Of a stretch of DNA of 49,876 nucleotides, positions 23,202 through 31,539 are shown in pieces. Position 1 is the stretch's first letter, and every line of letters starts with the position of its first letter. The notes beneath the pieces are model-generated. The model was not told where the DNA came from. It saw nothing but the letters and a program-made list of their open reading frames with translations, and did not search any database. The stretch lies in assembly GCF_004348335.1 (NCBI RefSeq), contig NZ_SMJW01000022.1, positions 1 through 49,876 on the forward strand. The letters run 5' to 3'. Both the position numbers and the translations under genes were made by a program. Source of the DNA: Actinomadura bangladeshensis (GTDB lineage Bacteria; Actinomycetota; Actinomycetes; Streptosporangiales; Streptosporangiaceae).

Positions 23202-25475
23202 ATGGCGACGGTCACGCGACTCCGGCTCCGGATCGAGGGGATCGTCCAGGGCGTGGGGTTTCGCCCTTTCGTCTCCGAACTGGCGAGGGAATACGGCATC
23301 GCGGGGTTCGTGGGAAATGATTCGGAGGGCGTCTTCGCGGAAGTCGAGGGCGATCGCGCGAAGCTGGACGTGTTCGTCGCCGACCTCGAACGCCGGGCGC
23401 CGGCGCTGGCCGTGGTGGAGCGGGTGCGGTCGCAGCCGGCGGTGCCGGTGGACGAGCGCGGGTTCCGGATCGTGCCGAGTTCGGATGCGGCGGCACGATC
23501 CGCGCTGGTCTCCCCCGACACGGCGACCTGTGCCGAGTGTCTCGCCGAGGTCGTCGCCCCGGCGGGCCGCCGGTCGGGCTATTCGTTCACGAACTGCACT
23601 AATTGCGGACCGCGGTTCACCATCGTCGTCGATGTGCCGTATGACCGGCACAACACGACCATGGCGGCGTTCGGAATGTGCGCGGCATGCGCGCGGGAGT
23701 ACACCGATACCGCCGACCGCAGGTTCCATGCGCAACCGGTGTGCTGTCCTGAGTGCGGGCCGACACTGCGGCTCAGCGGCCCGGACGGAGTTCCGGTCGA
23801 TGGGGAGCCGCTGACGACCGCGGCCGCTTGGCTCCGGCAGGGCCGCATTCTCGCGATCAAGGGCCTCGGGGGTTACCACCTGGCCGTCCTCGCCGACGAT
23901 GAGCGGGCCGTCCGGGCGCTGCGTGCCCGCAAGCACCGGGAGGACAAGCCGTTCGCCGTGATGGTCTCGGATCTGGCCTCGGCGCGGAAACTGGTCCGGC
24001 TGGAACCGGCCGGCGAAGGGGTGCTGGCGGGAATACGCCGCCCGGTTCTGCTGGCGCCGCGCCTTCCGGGGGCCCGGGTCGCGGACGCGGTGGCGCCGCG
24101 GAATCGGGAACTCGGCGTGATGCTGCCCTACACTCCCCTGCATCACCTGCTCGCCGAGCATCTCGGACGGCCGTTCGTCCTGACGAGCGGCAACGTGTCC
24201 GATGAGCCGATCGCCTACCGCGACGGCGACGGATTGAAGAGGCTCTCCGGGATCGCGGACGGGTTCCTGACGCACGACCGGGCCATCCATGTGCGTACCG
24301 ACGACTCGGTGGTGCGCGTATTCCGCGGTAGAGAGCTGCTCGTCCGACGCTCACGCGGATACGTTCCCGCTCCCCTGACCACCGCCTGGCCGTTCCCGCG
24401 TCCGGTCCTGGCATGCGGGGCGGAACTGAAGAACACCTTCTGCGTGGCCAAGGGGAACCGGGCATTCGTGTCCCATCACATCGGCGATCTGGAGAATTAC
24501 GAGACGCTGCGGTCGTTCACCGAGGGCATCGCGCACTTCCGCCGCCTTTTCGACGTGGAGCCGATGCTCGTCGCCCGTGATCTGCATCCGGACTATCTGT
24601 CGACGAAGTACGCGCTGGAGTTGGAGGACGTCGACATCGTGGGGGTTCAGCATCACCACGCCCACATCGCGTCCTGTCTCGCCGACAATGGGGAGGAAGG
24701 CCCGGTCATCGGCGTCGCGTTCGACGGTCTCGGGTTCGGGGATGACGCCACCTTCTGGGGAGGTGAACTACTCGTCGCCGATCTGGCGGAGTTCCGGCGG
24801 GCCGGGCATTTGGAGGCGGTGCCGATGCCCGGGGGCGCGCAAGCGATCCGGGAACCGTGGCGGATGGCGGTGGCCCATCTCCTGGCCGCCTACGGTGACG
24901 CCCTTCCCGATCTGGACATCGTGCGGCGGCATCGCGAGCGATGGAACGCCGTCGCCGCGCTGGCTCGAAAGGGCGTCAACGCCCCGCTCACCTCCAGCGC
25001 CGGGCGGCTCTTCGACGCGGTCTCGGCGATTCTCGGCGTCCGGGACGTGGCACGGTACGAAGGGCAGGCCGCCATCGAGCTGGAACAGCGGGTCGCACCG
25101 GGGGAACGCGGCGCTTATCCGGTGACGGTACGGGAGGACGATCCGCTGGTCATCCAGGGAGGCGATCTCATCCGCTGCGTCGTCGACGATCTGCTTTCCG
25201 GTGTCGCCGTGGGCCGGATCGCCGCCCGATTCCACAATGGGCTGGCGCAGGCCGCCGTCAGGGCCGCGTGTGTCCTGCGCGAACGCACCGGCCTCGGCAC
25301 GGCTGCTCTGTCCGGTGGCGTCTTCCAGAATCTGGTGTTGCTGGAGCGGGTCGTTTCAGGGTTGGAGGACGAGGGTTTCCGGGTCCTCGTCCATTCCCGG
25401 GTGCCGTCCAACGACGGTGGAATCTCCCTCGGGCAAGCGGTCGTCGCGGCGGCGCGCGACCGCGCCGCCAGCTGA
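23202..25475 (+). CDS. hypF: Carbamoyltransferase HypF
   Basis: HypF converts carbamoyl phosphate to carbamoyl adenylate and transfers the carbamoyl group to the C-terminal Cys of HypE, the source of the cyanide ligands. It has 757 residues, full length. The acylphosphatase domain (5-95) has EGIVQGVGFRPFVSELA. Two zinc fingers follow (CAECLAEV, FTNCTNCGPRFT, CAACAREY, CCPECGP). The YrdC-like domain (about 190-370) has KGLGGYHLA, RKHREDKPFAVMV and LTSGNVSDEPI. The Kae1-like transferase (390-757) has GAELKNTFC, VQHHHAHIASCLADNG, GVAFDGLGFGDD and LSGGVFQN. It ends four bases before the convergent hypE stop. Confidence 0.96.
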   Translation: MATVTRLRLRIEGIVQGVGFRPFVSELAREYGIAGFVGNDSEGVFAEVEGDRAKLDVFVADLERRAPALAVVERVRSQPAVPVDERGFRIVPSSDAAARSALVSPDTATCAECLAEVVAPAGRRSGYSFTNCTNCGPRFTIVVDVPYDRHNTTMAAFGMCAACAREYTDTADRRFHAQPVCCPECGPTLRLSGPDGVPVDGEPLTTAAAWLRQGRILAIKGLGGYHLAVLADDERAVRALRARKHREDKPFAVMVSDLASARKLVRLEPAGEGVLAGIRRPVLLAPRLPGARVADAVAPRNRELGVMLPYTPLHHLLAEHLGRPFVLTSGNVSDEPIAYRDGDGLKRLSGIADGFLTHDRAIHVRTDDSVVRVFRGRELLVRRSRGYVPAPLTTAWPFPRPVLACGAELKNTFCVAKGNRAFVSHHIGDLENYETLRSFTEGIAHFRRLFDVEPMLVARDLHPDYLSTKYALELEDVDIVGVQHHHAHIASCLADNGEEGPVIGVAFDGLGFGDDATFWGGELLVADLAEFRRAGHLEAVPMPGGAQAIREPWRMAVAHLLAAYGDALPDLDIVRRHRERWNAVAALARKGVNAPLTSSAGRLFDAVSAILGVRDVARYEGQAAIELEQRVAPGERGAYPVTVREDDPLVIQGGDLIRCVVDDLLSGVAVGRIAARFHNGLAQAAVRAACVLRERTGLGTAALSGGVFQNLVLLERVVSGLEDEGFRVLVHSRVPSNDGGISLGQAVVAAARDRAAS

Positions 25476-25479
25476 ACGG

Positions 25480-26586
25480 TCAGCAGATCCGCGGCAGCGG
25501 ATCGCCTACCAGCATGTCCACGATGCGCGTGCCGCCGAATGACGTCTTCAGCAGGACGGTGCCAGGCGGCTCCTCCGCGACACGTCCTATGATCGCGGCG
25601 GCTTCCCCCGACGGGTGGCCGCGAAGCGCCGCCAGCGCCGCATCGGCGTGCTCGCCGTCCACGACGGCGACGAACCGTCCCTCGCAGGCAACGTACAGCG
25701 GGTCGATGCCGAGCAACTCACAGGCTCCGTTGACCACGGGCGTCACTGGTACTCGCGCCTCGTCCAGGACGACGCCGAGCCGGGCCGCCTGGGCGATCTC
25801 GTTGAGCACGGTCGCCACGCCCCCGCGCGTCGCGTCGCGGAGCACGCGCACCCCGCCGGCCACGGCGTCCAGGAGGGCCGCGATGGGTTCGTGCAGCGGT
25901 GCGGTGTCCGAGGCGAGGTCGGCCTCGATGTCGAGTTCGCCGCGGGCCAGCATGATCGTGACGCCGTGGTCCCCGATCGGCCCGGAGACCAGCACGGCGT
26001 CGCCGGGCCGCACGGCGGAGGGGCTCAGCGTCAGGTCCCGCTCCAGCACGCCGATGCCGGAGGTGTTGACGTAGCAGCCGTCGCCCTTGCCGCGCTGCAC
26101 GACCTTGGTGTCGCCGGTGACCACGGCGACGCCCGCCGCCGCGGCGGCCACGGCCATCGACTCCACGATCCGCCGCAGGTCTGCGACGGGGAAGCCCTCC
26201 TCCAGGACGAAACCCGCCGACAGGTACATCGGGCGGGCGCCGCAGACGGCCAGGTCGTTGACCGTGCCGTTCACCGCGAGGTCCCCGATGTCTCCGCCGG
26301 GGAAGAACAGGGGCGAGACCACGAAGGTGTCGGTGGTGAAGACCGTCCGGGCGGCACCGTTCAGGGTGAGGGTGGCGCCGTCGGCCATGGCTTCCAGGTG
26401 CGGGTTGCGGAAGGCGTCGACGAAGACGGCCTCGATGAGGCTCTGGGTTGCCTTGCCGCCGGCCCCGTGGGCCAGGGTGATGCGTTCCGCGTTGACTTTG
26501 GCCTTGCGGAGGCGTGCCCGCTCGATGCGGTCCAGGACTCGCTGCTCGGCTGACCGCCCTGCGGTGGTCGCGGCGCCGGTCGTCAT
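25480..26586 (-). CDS. hypE: Hydrogenase maturation protein HypE
   Basis: HypE dehydrates the thiocarboxamide on its C-terminal Cys to thiocyanate with ATP and gives CN to the iron carried by HypC-HypD. It has 368 residues. ERITLAHGAGGKATQSLIEA is the N-terminal AIR-synthase-like motif, then FPGGDIGDLAVNGTVNDLAV, VVTGDTKVVQRGKGDGCYVN and RDATRGGVATVLNEIAQAA. The essential tail PRIC ends the protein, so the acceptor Cys is intact. ATG overlaps the hypD stop as ATGA. The N-terminus has about 30 extra residues before the usual start. Confidence 0.96.
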   Translation of the reverse strand: MTTGAATTAGRSAEQRVLDRIERARLRKAKVNAERITLAHGAGGKATQSLIEAVFVDAFRNPHLEAMADGATLTLNGAARTVFTTDTFVVSPLFFPGGDIGDLAVNGTVNDLAVCGARPMYLSAGFVLEEGFPVADLRRIVESMAVAAAAAGVAVVTGDTKVVQRGKGDGCYVNTSGIGVLERDLTLSPSAVRPGDAVLVSGPIGDHGVTIMLARGELDIEADLASDTAPLHEPIAALLDAVAGGVRVLRDATRGGVATVLNEIAQAARLGVVLDEARVPVTPVVNGACELLGIDPLYVACEGRFVAVVDGEHADAALAALRGHPSGEAAAIIGRVAEEPPGTVLLKTSFGGTRIVDMLVGDPLPRIC

Positions 26587-27710
26587 GCGCGCGTCACTTC
26601 CTTGACGCGGTCGCGCGTGAAACGTCCGTAGTTGTAGTAGGCCGCGCAGGCCCCTTCGGAGGAGACCATGCAGGTTCCGATCGGTGTCTCGGGTGTGCAG
26701 GCGGTGCCGAAGACCTTGCACTCCCAGGGTTTGATGACGCCTTTGAGGACCTCGCCGCACTGGCATGCCTTGGGATCGGCCACCCGGATGCCGGGGATAT
26801 CGAAGATGCGCTCGGCGTCGTGGACGGCGTATGCGTCGCGGACCCGCAGCGCCGAGTGGGAGATGAACCCCAGCCCGCGCCATTCGAAGTACGGCCGCAG
26901 CTCCATGACCTCCCCGATGACTTCCAGCGCCTTAGGGTTCCCGTCCCAGGGCACGACGCGGGTGTACTGGTTCTCCACCTCGGCGCGGCCGCCGGCGAGC
27001 TGCCGCAGCAGCATGTGGACCGACTGCAGGACGTCCAGCGGCTCGAAGCCCGAGCAGACCAGCGGCTTACCGTAGCGGCCGGGGATGAACTCGTACGGGC
27101 CGCAGCCGATGACGGTCGAGACGTGGCCGGGGCCGAGGAAGCCGTCGAGTCGCAGGTCGGGTGAGTCCAGGATCGCCTTGATGGCCGGGAGGATCGTCAC
27201 ATGGTTACAGAAGACGGAGAAGTTCTCGATCCCTTCGGCCGCCGCCCGCAGGACGGTCATCGCCGTGGACGGGGCGGTCGTCTCGAATCCGATCGCCATG
27301 AAGACGACCCGGCGGTCCGGGTTCTGCCGGGCGATCTTCAGCGCGTCCAGCGGCGAGTACACCATGCGGATGTCGGCGCCCTCGGCCTTGGCGTCGAAGA
27401 ACGAGCCGGTGCCGCCGGGCACGCGCATCATGTCGCCGAACGAGGTCATGATGACGTCGGGGTGCCGGGCGATGGCGATCGCGTCGTCCACGCGTCCCAT
27501 GGGGATCACGCACACCGGGCAGCCGGGCCCGTGCACGAGCGCGATGCTCTCCGGCAGGTAGTCCTCCAGACCGTGCTTGTAGATGGTGTGCGTGTGACCG
27601 CCGCAGACCTCCATGAACTTGTACTGCCGGCCGGGCTCGCACAGCGCGGTGATCTGCGCGGACAGCGCCTGGGCCTGATCCGCGTCGCGGAATTCGTCGA
27701 CGAACCGCAT
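26583..27710 (-). CDS. hypD: Hydrogenase maturation protein HypD
   Basis: HypD is the [4Fe-4S] scaffold that, with HypC, assembles Fe(CN)2CO. It has 375 residues. Diagnostic motifs are FMEVCGGHTHTIYKHGL, VHGPGCPVCVIPMG, SFGDMMRVPG, GFETTAPSTA, FCNHVTILPAIKAIL and GPGHVSTVIG. The C-terminal cluster Cys are in KACQCGEVL, FGTACTPETPIGTCMVSSEG and ACAAYYNYG. ATG 27710 has AAGGAGAGG about 12 bases upstream, a slightly long spacing. The gene is in the canonical hypC-hypD-hypE order, overlapping hypE. Confidence 0.96.
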   Translation of the reverse strand: MRFVDEFRDADQAQALSAQITALCEPGRQYKFMEVCGGHTHTIYKHGLEDYLPESIALVHGPGCPVCVIPMGRVDDAIAIARHPDVIMTSFGDMMRVPGGTGSFFDAKAEGADIRMVYSPLDALKIARQNPDRRVVFMAIGFETTAPSTAMTVLRAAAEGIENFSVFCNHVTILPAIKAILDSPDLRLDGFLGPGHVSTVIGCGPYEFIPGRYGKPLVCSGFEPLDVLQSVHMLLRQLAGGRAEVENQYTRVVPWDGNPKALEVIGEVMELRPYFEWRGLGFISHSALRVRDAYAVHDAERIFDIPGIRVADPKACQCGEVLKGVIKPWECKVFGTACTPETPIGTCMVSSEGACAAYYNYGRFTRDRVKEVTRA

Positions 27711-27773
27711 ACCGGTCAGCCGCCTCTCCTTGGGATGTCGGAACCTCGCGTGGCGCCGGGCCCGCAACGGGCC

Positions 27774-28046
27774 TCAGCTGATGTCGGAATCGGCGAGCGC
27801 CTCCAGCTCGTCGGTGTAGGCGCGCCCCAGCCCCCGCAGCAGATCGAGCGTCGCCTGGGCCTCGGCCTCGTCGATCTTGGACATGGCGAAGCCGACGTGG
27901 ACCAGGACCCAGTCGCCGGGACGCACGCCGTCCGGTCCGAGCAGGCCGATGTTGACGGCGCGCCGGACGCCGACGACGTCGACTCTGGCGAGGTCGTCGC
28001 GGTCGGGTGAGAGCTCGACGATCTCACCGGGAATGCCGAGGCACAT
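27774..28046 (-). CDS. hypC: Hydrogenase maturation chaperone HypC
   Basis: HypC, 90 residues, carries the iron unit from HypD to the large subunit. MCLGIPGEIVEL gives the essential Cys2 and the MCxxxP motif. The OB-like barrel continues with LARVDVVGVRRAVNIGLL and PGDWVLVHVGFAMSKIDEAE. ATG 28046 has GGAAGGA upstream. It is the canonical HypC of the locus, in contrast to the variant at 22309. Confidence 0.95.
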   Translation of the reverse strand: MCLGIPGEIVELSPDRDDLARVDVVGVRRAVNIGLLGPDGVRPGDWVLVHVGFAMSKIDEAEAQATLDLLRGLGRAYTDELEALADSDIS

Positions 28047-28067
28047 CCGCGCTGCCGTCCTTCCCGC

Positions 28068-28178
28068 TCACATTCGCTCGATCTTGATGTAGCGGCGCAT
28101 CGCCGGGATCTCCTTCCAGACCAGCGCCAAGAATCCGGCAGCGGCCAGGCAGGCCGCACCGATCCATACTTTCCGCAC
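28068..28178 (-). CDS. 36-aa single-membrane-span peptide (DUF6893-like)
   Basis: A tiny gene between the 69-aa gene and hypC. GTG 28178 has AGGGGAG nine bases upstream. The peptide is basic at the N-terminus (MRKVW), has one membrane helix (IGAACLAAAGFLALVW), and ends basic (KEIPAMRRYIKIERM). This pattern (helix, then EIPALRRYLKI-like tail) fits small actinobacterial proteins named DUF6893; the name is from memory. Its position inside a hydrogenase operon suggests it may anchor or organise the enzyme at the membrane, since neither structural subunit has a membrane segment or signal. That role is an inference. Confidence 0.65.
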   Translation of the reverse strand: MRKVWIGAACLAAAGFLALVWKEIPAMRRYIKIERM

Positions 28179-28198
28179 GTCGTCTCGCTCCCCTCGGG

Positions 28199-28408
28199 TC
28201 AGCCGGGCGGCAGGTTCGGCATGATCGGCAGAATCGGGTCGCGCTTCTTGGGCCGTATGCCGGTCGACCGCCGTGAGTCGGCGGTGCCGTCCTCGTGGTA
28301 TCCGTGTTCGCGGCCGTAGGCGCCCCTCCGGTTTCCCTGCATCACGCCCTTGGTGTGCGACGGCGTGTCAGGGGCGACGTCCGGTTTCCCGACGCGGATC
28401 TTCGCCAT
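28199..28408 (-). CDS. 69-aa hydrogenase-linked protein of unknown function
   Basis: A small hydrophilic, basic protein (MAKIRVGKPDVAPDTPSH, NRRGAYGREHGYHEDG, STGIRPKKRDPILPIMPNLP) with no Cys and no membrane segment. It is probably largely unfolded alone. ATG 28408 lies two bases after the stop of the DUF5947-like gene and has AGGAGA upstream. I do not recognise a domain. The conserved neighbourhood (large subunit, NifU-like, DUF5947-like, this gene, membrane peptide, hypC) points to a role in assembly or as an accessory peptide of the enzyme. Confidence 0.65.
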   Translation of the reverse strand: MAKIRVGKPDVAPDTPSHTKGVMQGNRRGAYGREHGYHEDGTADSRRSTGIRPKKRDPILPIMPNLPPG

Positions 28409-28410
28409 GG

Positions 28411-29046
28411 CTAGGTCTCCTCTCGTGATCCGTGAGGCCGGGCTGAGGCTCCTGGACGGCCATACCGATCGGCCAGTCCGGTGAAGAACGCCTCGACGGC
28501 CGTCCACACGCGGTCTCCCCCGGACAGCCCCGTCCACGCCTCCTTGATGACGGCGACGAGGCGGTAGCAGTCGTCGATCGGGACGAGCCACTGCTCGTCC
28601 GCCTCACGGATCGAACTGGTCAGCAGGGCCTCGACCGCGGGCAGCATCGACGCCAACTCCGGGTTCTGTGCGCTGACGGCCGTCCAGGCGGGCGGGTCCA
28701 CCGTCCATTCCGTGGCGCCCAACGGGCTCGGGTACCGGGCGACGACGGCTCCGTCCAACCCGACGACGAAGAAGGCGAGCCGCACCGGGACGCCGAGGTC
28801 GGCGACCGAGACGCCGGTCAGCCGCACCCTGCGGTCCGGCACGAGCCGGTAGTGCCCCACTCCGGCCCCGTCCTTCTCGAAGAGCAGGGCGCACGCGCGG
28901 CAGGCGCACAGCAGGTCACTGGTGCGCTCGTCGAGAACATGGGCATGGCCGTCCACGATGGGCACGTCGCACAGGCCGCACGTGTCCTCCCGCTCCCGGG
29001 TGGGAGATCTCAGGATCGCGCGGCCGAGCGCCCCGGAGGTCGTCAT
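28411..29046 (-). CDS. DUF5947-like protein of hydrogenase cluster
   Basis: A 211-residue cytoplasmic protein found in actinobacterial hydrogenase operons; the DUF5947 name is from memory. An N-terminal metal knuckle has CGLCDVPIVDGHAHV and LLCACRACALLFEKDGAG, two CxxC pairs as in a rubredoxin-like zinc or iron site. This is followed by a beta-rich domain (GHYRLVPDRRVRL, VRLAFFVVG, VVARYPSPLGATEW) and a helical end (ADEQWLVPIDDCYRLVAVIK, WTAVEAFFTGLADRYG). ATG 29046 overlaps the NifU-like stop as ATGA. A role in Fe-S or electron handling is plausible but not shown. Confidence 0.75.
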   Translation of the reverse strand: MTTSGALGRAILRSPTREREDTCGLCDVPIVDGHAHVLDERTSDLLCACRACALLFEKDGAGVGHYRLVPDRRVRLTGVSVADLGVPVRLAFFVVGLDGAVVARYPSPLGATEWTVDPPAWTAVSAQNPELASMLPAVEALLTSSIREADEQWLVPIDDCYRLVAVIKEAWTGLSGGDRVWTAVEAFFTGLADRYGRPGASARPHGSREET

Positions 29047-29672
29047 GTGGCACCGTCCACGGCGGCGGCGGGAGGCCGCAGCAGCGCCTCGACCGGTACG
29101 AAGGCCTTCGACGCCGCGGCCGTGCCCGTGCCCGTGTCCGGAGCGGCCACGTGGACATCGGCCAGGTCGGGAGCCACTGCCAGCACCGTCTCGCGGACGA
29201 CGTCCTCGATGGGTTCGGTGCCTCCGCCGCAGCCGCATCCGCTCCTGTTCACCCGTACCCGGGCGGTCTCCTCCTCGATCGCGACGAGCTCCGCGTCGGC
29301 GCCGCCGCGGTGCAGCCGGGGCCGGAGCGCGTCCAGGGCGCGGGTGACGCGCCGCTCGACCGGCTCGGGGTGGATGTCGTGGAGGACCAGCAGATGACCG
29401 ACGAGGTCGTCGCCGAGGAGGAGATCAAGGAGGCGGGGCTCCGTCGACGCGCAGTCCATCACTCGCGTCAGGGCTTCCCCGTACACCTCGGTGAGGAGGG
29501 TGACCGCGTCCAGCGCCGTCTCCGCCGTCGCGCCGGGCGTCCGTTCCAGCGTGCCGAGCTTCTCGTCGAGGAGGCCCAGCCGGCCGGCGACCGCCTGAGC
29601 GTCGAGGCGGCGGGGGACGTCGTCGTCCGCGACGCCGGGACGGGCCTCCCGGCCCGTCGCGGGCTCAGCCAT
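29043..29672 (-). CDS. NifU-like protein of hydrogenase cluster
   Basis: A 209-residue protein. The N-terminal half is helical (AVAGRLGLLDEKLGTLERTP, ALDAVTLLTEVYGEALTRVM, LLLGDDLVGHLLVLHDIHPE). The C-terminal half resembles the NifU scaffold domain (ERRVTRALDALRPRLHRGGA, DAELVAIEEETARVRVN, EPIEDVVRETVLAVAPDL). Where NifU domains have CxxC for a transient Fe-S cluster, this one reads RSGCGCGGGTE, a CxC. ATG 29672 lies inside the end of the large-subunit gene (8-base overlap). It probably serves Fe-S cluster supply to the three clusters of the small subunit. Confidence 0.75.
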   Translation of the reverse strand: MAEPATGREARPGVADDDVPRRLDAQAVAGRLGLLDEKLGTLERTPGATAETALDAVTLLTEVYGEALTRVMDCASTEPRLLDLLLGDDLVGHLLVLHDIHPEPVERRVTRALDALRPRLHRGGADAELVAIEEETARVRVNRSGCGCGGGTEPIEDVVRETVLAVAPDLADVHVAAPDTGTGTAAASKAFVPVEALLRPPAAAVDGAT

Positions 29673-31458
29673 GGGTCGATCCGAACATCGGGGAATGCAG
29701 TTTCTGCAGCGTCCGCCCACCGCCGAGGTACATGTGCACGCCGCAGGGCAGGCACGGGTCGAAGCTGCGGACGGCGCGCATGATGTCGACGCCCCGGAAG
29801 TCGTCGGGGCCGTTCTCCTCGAAGATCGGCATGTCCTGCACGGCGTCCTCGTAGGGGCCGGGCGTCCCGAAGCTGTCGCGCGGGCTGCCGTTCCACGGCG
29901 TCGGCGGGTACGGATGGTAGTTGGCGATCTTCCCGTCCCGGATCACCATGTGGTGCGACAGCACGCCGCGCACCGCCTCGTGGAATCCGCACCCGATCGC
30001 CTCGTCGGGCACTTCGAAGTCCTCGAACACCTTGGTGTCGCCGGAGCGGACGAGGCCGAGCGCCTGCTCGATGAAGTGCAGCGCCATCGCCGCCGAGTAG
30101 GCGACGAAGTAGGCGCGGGCCCGGTCCCGTTCGAGGGCGTTGGACCACTGCGGGATGCGCCATTCGAGCGTCATCTCCGGCAGGCTCCGGCCCTTCGGCA
30201 GCGAGATCTGCACGCTGGACCCGGTCGACTTCACGTACGGGGTGTCGACCAGATTCGCCAGCGCGGTCGTGTAAAGCCGCGCGAACGGCCCGCCGCCGGT
30301 GTCCAGCGCGAGGTGGTCGCCGGTCCCCGGATGCAGCCAGCGCGGGCTCATCACCCAGCTGTACTTGTCGTCGAAGTCGCGTTTCTGCGGCACCGGAAGG
30401 GTGGTCTGGTTCCACGGGTGGCGCATGTCCACCGGGTTGCCGAGCGGATCGTGGGTAACGAAGGGCTCCTCGTTCACCCAGTCGTCGTAGTAGGAGCTTC
30501 CGAGCAGGATGCGGATGCCGAGATTGATGTCGACCAGGTTGCTGGTGAGGAGCTCGCCGTCCACGACGATGCCGGGGGTGACGTACATCGCCTTACCCCA
30601 GCGGTTCATCGTCTCGTACTTGTAGTCGACGACCGAGGGGTCCTGGAAGGCGCCCCAGCAGCCGAGCATGATGCGGCGGCGGCCCACCTCCTCATACCCG
30701 GGCAGCGCCTCGTAGAAGAAGTCGAAGACGTCGTCGTTCATGGCGACGGCCTTCTTGACGAAATCGACGATGTCCATCAGCCGGGAGAGGTAGTCGGTGA
30801 ACACCGTGGGGCTCGGCATCGTCCCGACACCGCCCGGATACACCGTCGACGGGTGCACGTGCCTGCCCTCCATCAGGCAGAACATCTCCCGCGTGGTGCG
30901 GCTGACCTGCAGCGCCTCCTTGTAGACCGCGCCTTCGAACGGGTTGAAGGCCTCCATGATGTCGGCGATCGTCCGGTAGCCGTGCACCGCGGCGTTCGGC
31001 GCCTCGGTGTCCCTGGCCCGCCTCAGCACCGAGGGGTTGGTGTCCTTGACCATCGCCTCGCAGAAGTCGACGAAGACGAGGTTGTCCTGGAAGAGCGTGT
31101 GGTCGAACATGTACTCGGCTGCCTCGCCGAGGTTGAGGATCCATTCGGCCAGCGGCGGGTTCTTGATCCCGTAGGCCATGTTCTGCGCGTACACCGAGCA
31201 CGTGGTGTGGTTGTCGCCGCAGATGCCGCAGATGCGGCTGGTGATGAACCCGGCGTCCCGCGGGTCCTTGCCCTTCATGAACACCGAGTAACCGCGGAAC
31301 AGCGACGACGTGCTGTGGCACTCGGCCACCCGCCGGTTCGCGAAATCGATCTTCGTGTAGATGCCCAGATTGCCGATGATGCGGGTGATCGGATCCCACG
31401 ACATCTCGACGAGCTGCCCGGCCTCTCCGACGGCGGCCGCCTGCTCGGACGTTTTCAT
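29665..31458 (-). CDS. hhyL: [NiFe]-hydrogenase large subunit, group 1h-like
   Basis: Catalytic subunit that splits H2 at the NiFe site, 597 residues. The L1 motif is RICGICGDNHTTC with Cys77 and Cys80. The L2 motif DPCLPCGVH (Cys569 and Cys572) near the C-terminus completes the four Ni ligands. After the His a 22-residue tail (MYLGGGRTLQKLHSP...) would be removed by the protease encoded at 32991. The RICGICGDNH wording, the partner small subunit with CxxD, and the gene set point to the actinobacterial high-affinity group 1h (or nearby 1f), whose members oxidise trace atmospheric H2. It has no signal peptide or membrane segment. It overlaps the NifU-like gene. Confidence 0.93.
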   Translation of the reverse strand: MKTSEQAAAVGEAGQLVEMSWDPITRIIGNLGIYTKIDFANRRVAECHSTSSLFRGYSVFMKGKDPRDAGFITSRICGICGDNHTTCSVYAQNMAYGIKNPPLAEWILNLGEAAEYMFDHTLFQDNLVFVDFCEAMVKDTNPSVLRRARDTEAPNAAVHGYRTIADIMEAFNPFEGAVYKEALQVSRTTREMFCLMEGRHVHPSTVYPGGVGTMPSPTVFTDYLSRLMDIVDFVKKAVAMNDDVFDFFYEALPGYEEVGRRRIMLGCWGAFQDPSVVDYKYETMNRWGKAMYVTPGIVVDGELLTSNLVDINLGIRILLGSSYYDDWVNEEPFVTHDPLGNPVDMRHPWNQTTLPVPQKRDFDDKYSWVMSPRWLHPGTGDHLALDTGGGPFARLYTTALANLVDTPYVKSTGSSVQISLPKGRSLPEMTLEWRIPQWSNALERDRARAYFVAYSAAMALHFIEQALGLVRSGDTKVFEDFEVPDEAIGCGFHEAVRGVLSHHMVIRDGKIANYHPYPPTPWNGSPRDSFGTPGPYEDAVQDMPIFEENGPDDFRGVDIMRAVRSFDPCLPCGVHMYLGGGRTLQKLHSPMFGSTHG

Positions 31459-31539
31459 CGGTACGGTCCTCTCCTCGATCCGGCGATCCGGTCGTGGTCG
31501 ACGAGGCGGGGCCGCGGTCCCGGCGCCGCCGGGTGTGGT

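Noticed and set aside
23202..23300. Stand-alone acylphosphatase
   Set aside because: The acylphosphatase motif is the N-terminal domain of the continuous 757-codon hypF.
22353..24290. 645-codon open frame on the minus strand
   Set aside because: Complement of hypF and SIS copy 2; no protein-like motifs.
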